Positions 55,578 through 64,000 of a DNA stretch of 64,000 bases are shown here, piece by piece. The notes beneath the pieces are model-generated. The model did not search any database. It was not told the DNA's origin and saw only the letters and a program-made list of their open reading frames with translations. The translations under genes and the position numbers were made by a program. Where the stretch lies: the NCBI RefSeq assembly GCF_900120155.1, contig NZ_LT635548.1, positions 1-64,000 on the forward strand. The letters run 5' to 3'. The first letter of the stretch is position 1. The number at the start of each line of letters is the position of its first letter. Source of the DNA: Clostridium sp. Marseille-P3244 (GTDB lineage: Bacteria; Bacillota; Clostridia; Lachnospirales; Lachnospiraceae).

Positions 55578-58500
55578 AAAAACGAATGACAGCCATGCTG
55601 CTCTGTATGCTGATGGCGCTGACCGCATTTCCTGTCACCACCTGGGCAGAAGAAGATCCTGCGGAAGCCGCCTCTGAAATTGTGACAGTACAGCAGGCAG
55701 AAACAAAGACAGAGCGTGTCAGCTCCAGCCCCGCGCTGCTGGGCTCCGTGGGCAGCACCATGGACTATCTCAACGAGACGGAACGGCAGATTTATACCCA
55801 GTTAAAGTCTATTATTGAGCAGCAGGCGGTAACAGGCGGACGGATGGAGTTTTGGGTTTCCGGTCTGTCAATCCAGGTCCCGCTGGAGAATGGCACAGAC
55901 GAGGACGCGGTCAATCAAGCGGTTAGTGACTACATTGACGAGAATATCAATGCAAAAAAGATATTCAGCTGTCTTGTGCTGGATCTGCCATACCATATGT
56001 ACTGGTATGATAAAATGAGTGGTTTTACGACGGGTGTCGATTACAATGTGGTCGGTACCACTGTCAGCATTTCCGCGCTGCAGTACAAGATTTCGGTATA
56101 TGAGACCTACCAGGGCACTGACCCGGAGGAGCTGGTGGAGAACAAGTATTATCTCAGCCCGCAGGCGGCTGAAAGAGCGGAAGGGATCGTCGCGTACGCG
56201 AAGCAGATCGTGGAGGACAATAAGGACAAATCCGACTATGAGAAACTGAAAGCCTATAAAGACATCATCTGTGAACTTACCGCATATAACGAGGATGCAA
56301 GCAATATAGCCAGCGATCCGGACCATCCGCTGTATGACACCTACTACGGAGATCCGTTCCAGCTTCTGTATGTGTTCGATCAGGATCCGGATACAAAGGT
56401 GGTGGGCGAGGGGTATTGCAAGGCGTTCCAGTACCTGTGCGATCTGTCCACTTTTAACAATACTCAGGTTTATTCTGTCACAGGAATGATAGAAGGCTCC
56501 GACATATCCGGCGGACACATGTGGAATATCGTGAGATACAACGGCAAAAACTATATGGTTGATGTGATGAACTGCGATGAAGAATGGTCAGGGTATCCGG
56601 ATTACTATTTTATGGCGTCCCCTGTGTCAGGCAGTGTCAGCGGCGGATACAATTTTACAGACAAAAACGGAGATCCCTTCAAGCTTACCTACAGCGCCGA
56701 TGATGTGCAGATAATCTATCCCGATTCAATCCTGAACCTGGATCCGGACAAGACTTATATGTATGGTACGGTAAGCGTCACCGGCACGCCGAAGATCGGT
56801 GAGACGCTGACGGCGGTGACGGAAGACACGCCTCCCGGCGCGTCGCTCACCTATCAGTGGTACCGGGACGATACGCCGATTTCCGGCGCCAACGGCAGGA
56901 CTTATACGCCGTCTGAGGCAGAGGATGTGGGAAAGATCATCAAAGTCGCAGTGGGAGCTGACGGCTATGAGGATTCTCTCACCGCCCAGACCTCAGGGAC
57001 TGTCGCAAAAGCAGATGCCACTGCAGCTACAACGGTGAAGGTCCTGAGCATCACGAAGGACAGCATCCGCATCGAAACGGTTTCCGGATATGCATATGCC
57101 TGCAAGCCGGCAGATGCGGACGCTCCCTCTGCAGACGAGTGGCAGGAAACCGGTGAATTTACAGGTCTGACTCCCAATACAAAATACTACATCTATTGGT
57201 ATATAAAAGAGACGCCCACCCACAATGCGTCTCCAGTGGTATATGGGGAGATCACCACAGCAATAGACGATGCAAATGTGCTTTCAAGCGCCCACGCAAC
57301 GCTGAACGGCCCGGTAAAAAATCAGCCGCTGCCTGACGTTTCGGTGGATACGCCCTATATATCCGCCTCTGTGCAGTGGTATGAGGGCAGTGATAAAACA
57401 ACAGGTACTCTGGTCAGTGTGGGCACGACCGCAAAAGCCGGTCAGGAATACGTGGCGTATGTAACAATAAAAGCGGATGATGGATATAAGTTTAATACAA
57501 CAGGATTTACCATGAACGTCACCGGTAAAGACATGACAAGCTTTCAACAGGAGGGATCCGCGACGACAACCCAGTTTACACTGAAAGTCAGCTTCAACCC
57601 CACGGAGGCGAAAGCACTCTCCGGCATCGAGATCACCACCGTGCCTGCTAAGACGGATTACCAAACCGGGGACAGGTTTGATCCCGCCGGCATGGTGGTC
57701 ACAGCCCTTTACGACGACGGCTCGTCAGAGCCCGTGACGGACTATACCGTATCTCCTGAGCAGATGGCGGCGGACACCACTGTTGTCACGGTCACCTACA
57801 GCGGTTTTACCGCGGAGATCCCGGTCACTGTAAGCGCCAAACCTGTCAGCAGCGCTGACCTGAGCCTGGACGCGCCGGTAAAAAGCCAGGAGCTGGATAC
57901 CTCTGTCACAGTTACGCCTGATATGGTCGAAGCGGCTGTGGAATGGTATGAGGGAGACAGTATGGAAGGAGCGCCGGTGACAGGCAGTGCGAAAGGCGGT
58001 CAGACATACATGGCGGCCATCACGCTGACTCTGCCGGATGGCTATGCGTTCGCCGATGGATTTGCGGCAACCCTCAACGGAGAGGATGTACAGGTATCCG
58101 TCTCCCTTGGCAGGGCGGTCATCACAAAAGTATTCCCTGCCACGGAAGAGCGCAGCCTTACAGGTATCGAAGTGACAAAAATGCCGGACAAGACTGCCTA
58201 TGATGTGGGCGACAGCTTTGACTCCTCCGGCATGACGGTGACCGCTGTCTATGACGACGGCACCGCGGAAGAAGTGACAGGCTACTCGGTATCTCCCGAG
58301 AAGATCGAAAAGGATACAAGGGCGGTCACGGTAACTTATAACGGCTTTACCGCTGAGGTTCCGGTCACTGTGATCTCAAGTTACATAGAGACGGCAGCCT
58401 TAAGCCTGGACGCGCCTGTGAAAAACCAGGAGCTGGATACCTCTGTCACGGTCACATCGGAGGACACGTCGGATGAGATCAGGGCGGCTGTGGAATGGTA

Positions 58501-60577
58501 TGAGGGGGACACCGCTTCCGGCAGTCCGGTGACAGGCAAGGCAAAAGTCAGCCAGGTCTACACGGCAGTCATCACACTGACCGCGCCGGAGGGCTATGCC
58601 TTTGACGACGGATTTGAGGCAACACTCAATGAAGAGAACGTATCGGTATCCGTCTCCGTCAACACGGCGACTGTCACGAAGGTCTTTCCCGCTACGGAAG
58701 AACGGGCGCTTACAGGTATCGAAGTGACCAGGATGCCGGACAAGACCGACTATAAGGTCGGCGAGAACTTTGATCCCGCGGGTATGACAGTGACCGCCTC
58801 CTATGACGACGGCAACACGGAAGAAGTGACGGGATATACCTGTTCTCCGGAGGTGATCGGGGAAGATACCACGCAGATCGAGATAAGCTATGAAGGAAAG
58901 ACAACAGCTCTGCCACTCAAGGTTTATCCGGCAAGCGGAGGAGTCAGTACGGCAGGAAGGCTTCCGGTGGGGGCAAAGATCATTATGGGGTCCGCGCTTT
59001 CCTCTGACAGCGCCAGAGAAACATTGTATTCCGAGACGGGGGACAGCCTGTCATGGATCGTAGTTGATCAGAGCGACAGCTATAAAAATGGGGGAACCAC
59101 CCTGCTCAGTGAATTTGCTTTAAATAATAATTCCATGAAATTTAATGACGGAGATAGGAAGGAAAACAGGGAATATTCAAATTACAGGAGTTCCAACGTA
59201 AGAAAGTGGCTGCAGGATACATTTCCCTCCTATTTTTCCGCCGAAGAAATACCGTATGTGTTAGACACAACATACAAGTGTTCATATACTGATGGCAGCA
59301 CTAGACTGGAAGATCTGTCAGATAAATTCTTTCTGCTGTCTCTGGTAGAAGTAGGAGCAAATGAGACTTCCTATGGGTATAATGCGAAGTATATGGAGGA
59401 GAACGAAGGAGTAAAACTGGAATATTTTGATGATACGCAGAGAGAAAGCGAGACAAGAGCAACCCATGGCTATTATCAGAAAAATTACTGGTGGCTTAGA
59501 TCCGTATTTGTCAGGTATGGAGCTTCGAACTGTCTGGTCGATATGCAGACAGGATTAATTCAGGACAGAAATTCTCCGGGATACACGGCGTTTATCCGCC
59601 CCGCCTGCAATATCAACAGCTATACCCCCGTCGTGGAAAGCCAGGAGAACCCAGGTTATTATGAAATCTATCAGCCTGTGCTGGAATCCGTTTCCCTGAA
59701 TCAGGACAGCGCGTCTATGACAGTCGGGGAAACACTGAAGCTGGAGCCAGCTTTCCATGGTGCAGACGGCGCACAGGTGCCGCCTGAAGAACAGGGCGTC
59801 ACCTGGACATCCAGCGATCCTGAGGTGGTCATGGTTGATGTAAACGGCAACATAAAGGCATTAAAAGAAGGAACGGCAACGATCACAGTTACAACAGATG
59901 TCGGTCAGAAAACCGCGGTATGCAATGTAACAGTAGGGCATTCACCCGTTAAGACAGAGGGTAAAGAGGCCACCTGTACCGAAGAGGGAAGCAGGGAGTA
60001 TTACAGCTGCAGCAGCTGCGGCAGGTTCTTTGAGGATGAGGCGTGCACAAAGGAGATCGCAGATATCGACACCTGGCGGGTTATCGCGCCGTTGGATCAT
60101 AGCTTCACAAACTATGTATATAACAATGACGCTACCTGTACGGCAGACGGAACGGAAACGGCAAAATGTGACCGATGCGATGAGACCGACACCCGAGAAA
60201 AAGCGGGCACGGCGCTTGGACATAAGGCAGTGAAGACCGAAGCGAAAGAAGCCACCTGTACGTCCGAAGGCTATACCGGAGATAAGGTCTGCAAAGACTG
60301 CGGCGAAGTACTTGAAAAAGGCGAAGCCATCCCGATGCTGGCTCACAGCTACAAGGATGGAAAGTGTACGGAATGTGGCGCCGCGGATCCGGATTACAAA
60401 CCGGTATCCCCGGCTGATCCTGCGGCTCCTGACAAGGGCCAGGGCAACAGTGATAAGGGCGGCAATGCTCCAGGGACCAACGATCACAGCAGCCTGACAC
60501 TGTGGTTCCTGCTGCTGACGGCTTCCGGATGTATCCTGACGGGAATTCTTATCTATAACAGGAGAAGAAAATCTTAA
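55574..60577 (+). CDS. Large surface protein with transglutaminase-like and Ig-like domains
   Basis: This 1667-residue protein starts with a signal peptide (MKKRMTAMLLCMLMALTAFP, cleavage near TWAEE). A transglutaminase-like domain follows, with Cys in GEGYCKAF near 280, His in GGHMWN near 315 and Asp in YMVDVMN near 328. Next come an Ig-like module near 390-480 and three bacterial Ig-like repeats (LTGIEVTxMPDKTxY type) near 680-755, 855-930 and 1040-1118. A DUF6273-like domain lies near 1130-1350 and a Big_2 domain near 1370-1455. Cysteine-rich CxxC repeats (HxxxxxxATCTxxG type) lie near 1456-1600. A C-terminal span ends in NRRRKS. The expected LPxTG or PKTGD motif is degenerate (NAPGTND). 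It is likely displayed on the cell wall or membrane. Confidence 0.88.
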   Translation: MKKRMTAMLLCMLMALTAFPVTTWAEEDPAEAASEIVTVQQAETKTERVSSSPALLGSVGSTMDYLNETERQIYTQLKSIIEQQAVTGGRMEFWVSGLSIQVPLENGTDEDAVNQAVSDYIDENINAKKIFSCLVLDLPYHMYWYDKMSGFTTGVDYNVVGTTVSISALQYKISVYETYQGTDPEELVENKYYLSPQAAERAEGIVAYAKQIVEDNKDKSDYEKLKAYKDIICELTAYNEDASNIASDPDHPLYDTYYGDPFQLLYVFDQDPDTKVVGEGYCKAFQYLCDLSTFNNTQVYSVTGMIEGSDISGGHMWNIVRYNGKNYMVDVMNCDEEWSGYPDYYFMASPVSGSVSGGYNFTDKNGDPFKLTYSADDVQIIYPDSILNLDPDKTYMYGTVSVTGTPKIGETLTAVTEDTPPGASLTYQWYRDDTPISGANGRTYTPSEAEDVGKIIKVAVGADGYEDSLTAQTSGTVAKADATAATTVKVLSITKDSIRIETVSGYAYACKPADADAPSADEWQETGEFTGLTPNTKYYIYWYIKETPTHNASPVVYGEITTAIDDANVLSSAHATLNGPVKNQPLPDVSVDTPYISASVQWYEGSDKTTGTLVSVGTTAKAGQEYVAYVTIKADDGYKFNTTGFTMNVTGKDMTSFQQEGSATTTQFTLKVSFNPTEAKALSGIEITTVPAKTDYQTGDRFDPAGMVVTALYDDGSSEPVTDYTVSPEQMAADTTVVTVTYSGFTAEIPVTVSAKPVSSADLSLDAPVKSQELDTSVTVTPDMVEAAVEWYEGDSMEGAPVTGSAKGGQTYMAAITLTLPDGYAFADGFAATLNGEDVQVSVSLGRAVITKVFPATEERSLTGIEVTKMPDKTAYDVGDSFDSSGMTVTAVYDDGTAEEVTGYSVSPEKIEKDTRAVTVTYNGFTAEVPVTVISSYIETAALSLDAPVKNQELDTSVTVTSEDTSDEIRAAVEWYEGDTASGSPVTGKAKVSQVYTAVITLTAPEGYAFDDGFEATLNEENVSVSVSVNTATVTKVFPATEERALTGIEVTRMPDKTDYKVGENFDPAGMTVTASYDDGNTEEVTGYTCSPEVIGEDTTQIEISYEGKTTALPLKVYPASGGVSTAGRLPVGAKIIMGSALSSDSARETLYSETGDSLSWIVVDQSDSYKNGGTTLLSEFALNNNSMKFNDGDRKENREYSNYRSSNVRKWLQDTFPSYFSAEEIPYVLDTTYKCSYTDGSTRLEDLSDKFFLLSLVEVGANETSYGYNAKYMEENEGVKLEYFDDTQRESETRATHGYYQKNYWWLRSVFVRYGASNCLVDMQTGLIQDRNSPGYTAFIRPACNINSYTPVVESQENPGYYEIYQPVLESVSLNQDSASMTVGETLKLEPAFHGADGAQVPPEEQGVTWTSSDPEVVMVDVNGNIKALKEGTATITVTTDVGQKTAVCNVTVGHSPVKTEGKEATCTEEGSREYYSCSSCGRFFEDEACTKEIADIDTWRVIAPLDHSFTNYVYNNDATCTADGTETAKCDRCDETDTREKAGTALGHKAVKTEAKEATCTSEGYTGDKVCKDCGEVLEKGEAIPMLAHSYKDGKCTECGAADPDYKPVSPADPAAPDKGQGNSDKGGNAPGTNDHSSLTLWFLLLTASGCILTGILIYNRRRKS

Positions 60578-60607
60578 TCTTCGTGATATTTGCATAGAAG
60601 ATTTGCA

Positions 60608-60661
60608 TCAAAAAAGACTTAATCCCAATCCGTCTTTGAGAGGCTTTGGGATTAAGTCTTT
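60608..60661. terminator. Bidirectional terminator
   Basis: AAAAGACTTAATCCCAA pairs with TTTGGGATTAAGTCTTTT nearly perfectly, with A and T tracts on both sides. It ends the surface-protein gene and the convergent sortase operon. Confidence 0.88.
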
Positions 60662-60693
60662 TTACTTCCTTATGGGACTAAATGGGACTACGT

Positions 60694-61563
60694 TTATTTC
60701 CGCTTCTTTTCACCGCGGTTGATCCTGTACAGCAGATATACAAGCCACAGAAGGAGCAGCAGCGTGACCGGGATCCACCAGTATCTGACCAGTAACTGCC
60801 ACGGTCCCATCCCCGCAGCTGACGCGGCTTCTTCCGCCTCCTCATAGGGGATCCTCTCCCCGTGGAGATAAAGCCGGTGCGTGTTGATGCCATAGGGCGT
60901 ACAGGTTATCAGAGTCGCCAGATCCTTCCCCTGCTGTATGGACAGAGATTCCGTGTTTTCCGGCCTCACGGTCTCAATCTCATAAATCCTGTAACAAAGA
61001 GTTTCCCCCAGCACATCCAGGAAAAAACAGTCCCCTTCTTCCAGCTGGTCCAGATTGGTGAACATTGTTTTTTCCGGAAGACCGCGGTGCGCGGAAATGC
61101 AAGTGTGAGTGTCTGTACCTCCTATCGGAAGTGACGATCCTTCCAGATGTCCTGCTCCCTTCTGGAGCACTTCTTCTGAAGTTCCGTGATAAATTGGCAG
61201 CCTGACTCCGATCTTGGGGATCTCTATCACTCCCATCGTCCCGCTGCCGTCCACATTCAACAGGGACTCGTATTCACTGTCACTGCCGGAAACAGCAACG
61301 AACGCGTCTGCGAGAGCCACGCCTTTTCCGGACAGTTCTTTGTTATAGGTCTGCGCTTTCTGCCATTCTTCTTCCAGCTGCTCGTCATCCACATCCTGTA
61401 TTGCCCTCTCATAATCCACTGCCACATTTCCCTGAACCCGGTCATTATAAAGGCGGGCCAGGAAAGGATAGTCCATGATCCCGACAAATGCCAGGAACAA
61501 AACGACCAGCACTACAGAGAGGATCTTGTTCTTCCGCATATTATTTTTCTTCTGCCCAGTCAT
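60694..61563 (-). CDS. Class C sortase
   Basis: This 289-residue sortase has an N-terminal membrane span near residues 15-33 and a long linker. The catalytic His is in CISAHRG near 148-154. The Cys/Arg motif TLITCTPYGINTHRLYLHGER near 211-231 is typical of class C (pilus-type) enzymes, and a C-terminal span near 260-280 ends in a basic tail. ATG 61563 has GGAG 9 nt upstream. No pilin gene is nearby. The convergent surface protein is a possible but imperfect substrate. Confidence 0.92.
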   Translation of the reverse strand: MTGQKKNNMRKNKILSVVLVVLFLAFVGIMDYPFLARLYNDRVQGNVAVDYERAIQDVDDEQLEEEWQKAQTYNKELSGKGVALADAFVAVSGSDSEYESLLNVDGSGTMGVIEIPKIGVRLPIYHGTSEEVLQKGAGHLEGSSLPIGGTDTHTCISAHRGLPEKTMFTNLDQLEEGDCFFLDVLGETLCYRIYEIETVRPENTESLSIQQGKDLATLITCTPYGINTHRLYLHGERIPYEEAEEAASAAGMGPWQLLVRYWWIPVTLLLLLWLVYLLYRINRGEKKRK

Positions 61564-61581
61564 AATCTTTTCTCCGCATTA

Positions 61582-62445
61582 TCAATCACCTTCCACCGGC
61601 GGGTCCGGCTTATTCCCAAGGAATTTTTCCAGAATCGCGTTCAGTTCCCCGCCAAGAAGGATAATATACATACACCCGTACAGCCACAGCATGATCAGGA
61701 TGATCGTTGTAAGACTTCCATACATACTGGAGAATCCTGTAAATACATCCAGATAAATTGAAAATATGAAAGAGATCAGCAGCCAGCCGCACGCTGTGAA
61801 CACTGCTCCTGGCAGCTGCTTTCTTAATGTGGTCTTGGCCCGGTTTTTCCGGTTGGGCAGAAATTTGTAAACAAGATCCCAGAACACTGTCAGTACGATC
61901 AAAGTCACCAGTGTCCGGATACGGATAATAAAATCCACGACTCTGCTGAGAAACGGAACATGCTCATACAGTACCACACTGATGCTGTTACCGAATACGG
62001 ACAGCACCAGAGAAAGCATGATCGCCAGAAGGAAGATCACCGTATAGAAAGATGCCCTCACTCTCAGGTAGATATAATTTCGTGTTTCAATATTGGAATA
62101 AATACAGTTCAACCCGGAAGTCACAGAGAGAACCCCCCGTCCTGCGGACCACAGGGCTACAAGCACGGTAACAGGAATAAAACCGCTGGACTGCGTATAT
62201 ACCTGGATCACAATACTTCTCATCAGCGGCTGGACTGTATCAGGAAATACCTGCAGAACCGCTTTGAGCACATCGTCCATGGTCACCGGAGTGAATTGTA
62301 CCATTGTCAGCAATAGAAGAAAGATCGGGATAAGGGACAATACAAAGAAATAGGCCGCCTGAGCTGCATAGGCGCCCGTATGATGAGAATTAATCATCAA
62401 TATGATCCTGATTATCTTATATTTGATCTGCTTTCTCTTCTCCAT
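61582..62445 (-). CDS. YihY/BrkB-family membrane protein
   Basis: This 287-residue protein has about six spans and the family pattern AAQAAYFFVLSLIPIFLLLL near residues 27-46, WSAGRGVLSVTSGLN near 99-113 and LTTIILIMLWLYGCMYIILLGGELNA (split near 245-270). The function is not settled; the family was once misannotated as RNase BN. It is upstream of the sortase by 18 bp on the same strand, so the two may be co-transcribed. Confidence 0.88.
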   Translation of the reverse strand: MEKRKQIKYKIIRIILMINSHHTGAYAAQAAYFFVLSLIPIFLLLLTMVQFTPVTMDDVLKAVLQVFPDTVQPLMRSIVIQVYTQSSGFIPVTVLVALWSAGRGVLSVTSGLNCIYSNIETRNYIYLRVRASFYTVIFLLAIMLSLVLSVFGNSISVVLYEHVPFLSRVVDFIIRIRTLVTLIVLTVFWDLVYKFLPNRKNRAKTTLRKQLPGAVFTACGWLLISFIFSIYLDVFTGFSSMYGSLTTIILIMLWLYGCMYIILLGGELNAILEKFLGNKPDPPVEGD

Positions 62446-62520
62446 GATCTTAACTCTCTTACAGCCTCTGTTTACATCCTCCGCCCTATTTCGGGCATCT
62501 TCAGCTTAGTAATTAAGTGG

Positions 62521-62753
62521 AAAAAGCGGCCGCACAAGACGACCGCCTTTATCTTTCGTAGTCACCCAAAATGCCGGTCCTGTATTTTGAGTCCTAGCCA
62601 CAGCTAGGTGGGCAACCGCATCTGCTTTTTTGTCGTCCACTGCACATTGGAGGCCTGACATATTACAGAAATATAGGAATCCCGTTTAAAGAAATGTAGG
62701 TTCAAAATTACAGGGTTGTCGCACATCCCAGGCTGACTTTTTGAATCAACTCT
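62521..62753 (-). ncRNA. ssrS: 6S RNA candidate with promoter and terminator
   Basis: On the minus strand TTGTAA (plus 62783-62788), 17 bp and TATAAT (plus 62760-62765) start a transcript near 62753. AGTCAGCC (plus 62731-62738) pairs with GGGTGACT (plus 62560-62567) as a closing stem. CCCTGTAATTTTGA pairs with TCAAAATACAGGA just inside it. A CCTAGC-TGTG-GCTAGG hairpin lies on the 3' side of a central open region, and an upper arm completes a rod of about 180 nt. A terminator GCGGTCG-TCTTGTG-CGGCCGC plus TTTTT ends it. Size and layout fit 6S RNA, which binds RNA polymerase. The family was assigned by shape only. Confidence 0.6.
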
Positions 62754-62853
62754 ATGGATATTATACTCCAAACATATGTATTTTACAACTGATTCTTTTT
62801 TCCAACCTATCGGCTCTGACTCTGGCACAGCTGACACCGGCAGGCTTTCTTTC

Positions 62854-64000
62854 CTATTCTGCCTCAAACTCCTTCCGGTACTTTTCTATCTCCTGCTTCC
62901 ACTCTGCAGCCTCACCCTGGGTCCTGCTGTTGACGTAGACCGGGCCATCTGGAGTGCTGATCTCCAGGATAGGGGCGTATCCGACATACAGATACATTCT
63001 GCATTTTCCGGTCTCTTTCCCCTTAAATTTCCCCAGCAGCACCCGGCCGTCATCTCCTCCGTTTGTTCTTTTATACTCATCTTCCGGCAGGCGGTCCAGC
63101 AATTCTACACCAAGGATCTCATCATAGCCTAGTTCCACGTCGGAATATCCGGATGTCACTGAAACTTTTGCTTCCTCTGCCTCCAGATTGATCGGAGTAA
63201 AATCAATCCTCCACATCAGCACACACGCCAGAATCAGTACTGCCCCGGTTACCACGATCCCTGCCGCCAGGAATATCTTTCCGGCAGGCTTTGCCATATT
63301 TGTCGTATAATTCCAGGAACATACCCAGTCCTGTACGATCAGTCTTTTGTCGTGAGGATTACTGTACCATCCGTTCTTCCAGTACACATCATCATCGATA
63401 TACAGAGGAGCCTCATTATGTGCCAGGAACTGTTCTTTTCTGTAACGTATGTAGAAAAATCCGGCCAGGAGAAAAACCACCGGCAGTGTCTCCAGAACGA
63501 TATATACCGCGTATACGGCAGCTCCCAGCCATCCCTCGGTATCCATATGATAGGCCACTATAAGATAGGCCAGCGCATTGGACAGGCTGCATCCGGTCAT
63601 TACCCAGGACTCCACCCTCTTCTGCATCCGGTTGACGCTCCGATTCAATGCGGGATCTTCGCTGTATACCTTATCTTTCACCCTCAGGAACACCATGTGC
63701 AAAAATCCGAAGAGCAGAGTAACCGTCAGAGCCGTGCACAGAAGGATCCATCCATCCTCCGAGCTGCCAAGATATGCCCGGACTCCCGGCGCGAGATACG
63801 GAAGCAGGATCAGGGCGCAGAAGATCAGATGCCACCAGGCCGGAACTCCTGAACGTCCCGATCCTGAGACTGTGTTGGTGTCAACTCCGGCCATAATCCT
63901 GCTTCCGGCACTTCCGATCCAGCCTCTTTCCATCTTCAGATCATACAATTTCCGGTGGGTCCGATAAACCAGAGCCACCGCGCCAATACACATCTCCAGC
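62854..64000 (-). CDS. DUF5808-type membrane protein, truncated by the window edge
   Basis: The frame is open to the right edge, and its first ATG in the window is at 63993, so the N-terminus is missing. The visible part (about 380 residues) has several membrane spans and a DUF5808-like segment YWKNGWYSNPHDKRLIVQDW near residues 205-224. A C-terminal soluble domain of about 115 residues ends in a charged KYRKEFEAE tail. The function is unknown. Related proteins carry an N-terminal DUF1648 domain. Confidence 0.7.
   Translation of the reverse strand, partial: LEMCIGAVALVYRTHRKLYDLKMERGWIGSAGSRIMAGVDTNTVSGSGRSGVPAWWHLIFCALILLPYLAPGVRAYLGSSEDGWILLCTALTVTLLFGFLHMVFLRVKDKVYSEDPALNRSVNRMQKRVESWVMTGCSLSNALAYLIVAYHMDTEGWLGAAVYAVYIVLETLPVVFLLAGFFYIRYRKEQFLAHNEAPLYIDDDVYWKNGWYSNPHDKRLIVQDWVCSWNYTTNMAKPAGKIFLAAGIVVTGAVLILACVLMWRIDFTPINLEAEEAKVSVTSGYSDVELGYDEILGVELLDRLPEDEYKRTNGGDDGRVLLGKFKGKETGKCRMYLYVGYAPILEISTPDGPVYVNSRTQGEAAEWKQEIEKYRKEFEAE

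Noticed and set aside
62604..62867. An 87-residue minus-strand frame
   Set aside because: It overlaps a near-consensus promoter and a well-folded RNA, and its start lies inside the neighbouring gene's end.

Overview
The window looks like chromosome from a Gram-positive anaerobe of the Clostridia, most plausibly a gut Lachnospiraceae. This is an inference from gene content, not a database match. The supporting features are a type I-B CRISPR-Cas locus, a T-box leader on pheST, tyrosine-free Shine-Dalgarno-driven operons with AGGAGG sites, a PTS fructose operon, a PrsW/ECF module, a class C sortase, and an anaerobic purine/hydantoin-type catabolic cluster with ygeY-, hyuA- and ssnA-like genes.

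Layout. (1) 78-4700: a defence-like cassette bounded by about 50-bp imperfect terminal inverted repeats, whose outer 22 bp are perfect. It holds a DUF4365-helicase fusion and an MNT/HEPN toxin-antitoxin pair. (2) 4699-18661: an AT-rich type I-B CRISPR-Cas locus. It has an array of 71 clear 30-bp repeats plus one decayed repeat, a leader, then cas2, cas1, cas4, cas3, cas5, cas7, cas8b and cas6, all on the minus strand. Upstream of cas6 lie two decayed repeats flanking a 28-nt pseudo-spacer. That spacer partly matches a site with a 5'-TCA PAM just upstream of the cas promoter, which is the layout expected of a Cas-autoregulating crRNA-like RNA (CreR/CreA type). (3) 18823-24361: a fructose operon (fruK, fruA, deoR-type regulator) and a Na+-coupled NSS transporter. 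(4) 24384-29741: a ferredoxin-type DUF362 protein, a thioesterase, tRNA-Ala, a candidate structured RNA, a frameshifted zinc-ribbon membrane protein, tRNA-Thr, and divergent GntR and RpiR regulators. (5) 29760-42097: a catabolic island. Minus-strand genes encode an M20 hydrolase, a hydantoinase, an SsnA-like aminohydrolase, an NCS1 permease, a PreA-like reductase and an ornithine-cyclodeaminase-like enzyme. Plus-strand genes encode a MOFRL/DUF4147 kinase, an unusual enolase-like protein and a glutamate dehydrogenase. The two promoters between them share an operator-like motif. (6) 42099-52745: cbiG, a LysM/GH18 protein, a C39-like peptidase, a PII-like protein with a DUF1538 membrane protein, queA, and pheT/pheS under a Phe T-box. 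(7) 52866-60661: an ECF sigma factor, small membrane proteins, PrsW and a 1667-residue surface protein. (8) 60694-64000: a class C sortase, a BrkB/YihY membrane protein, a 6S-like RNA and the truncated start of a DUF5808-type membrane protein.

The most interesting signals are the pseudo-CRISPR element upstream of cas6, the 32/35-bp promoter block it shares with the MNT/HEPN operon, the inverted-repeat-bounded defence cassette, and the enolase homologue that keeps its metal ligands but has lost several catalytic residues.
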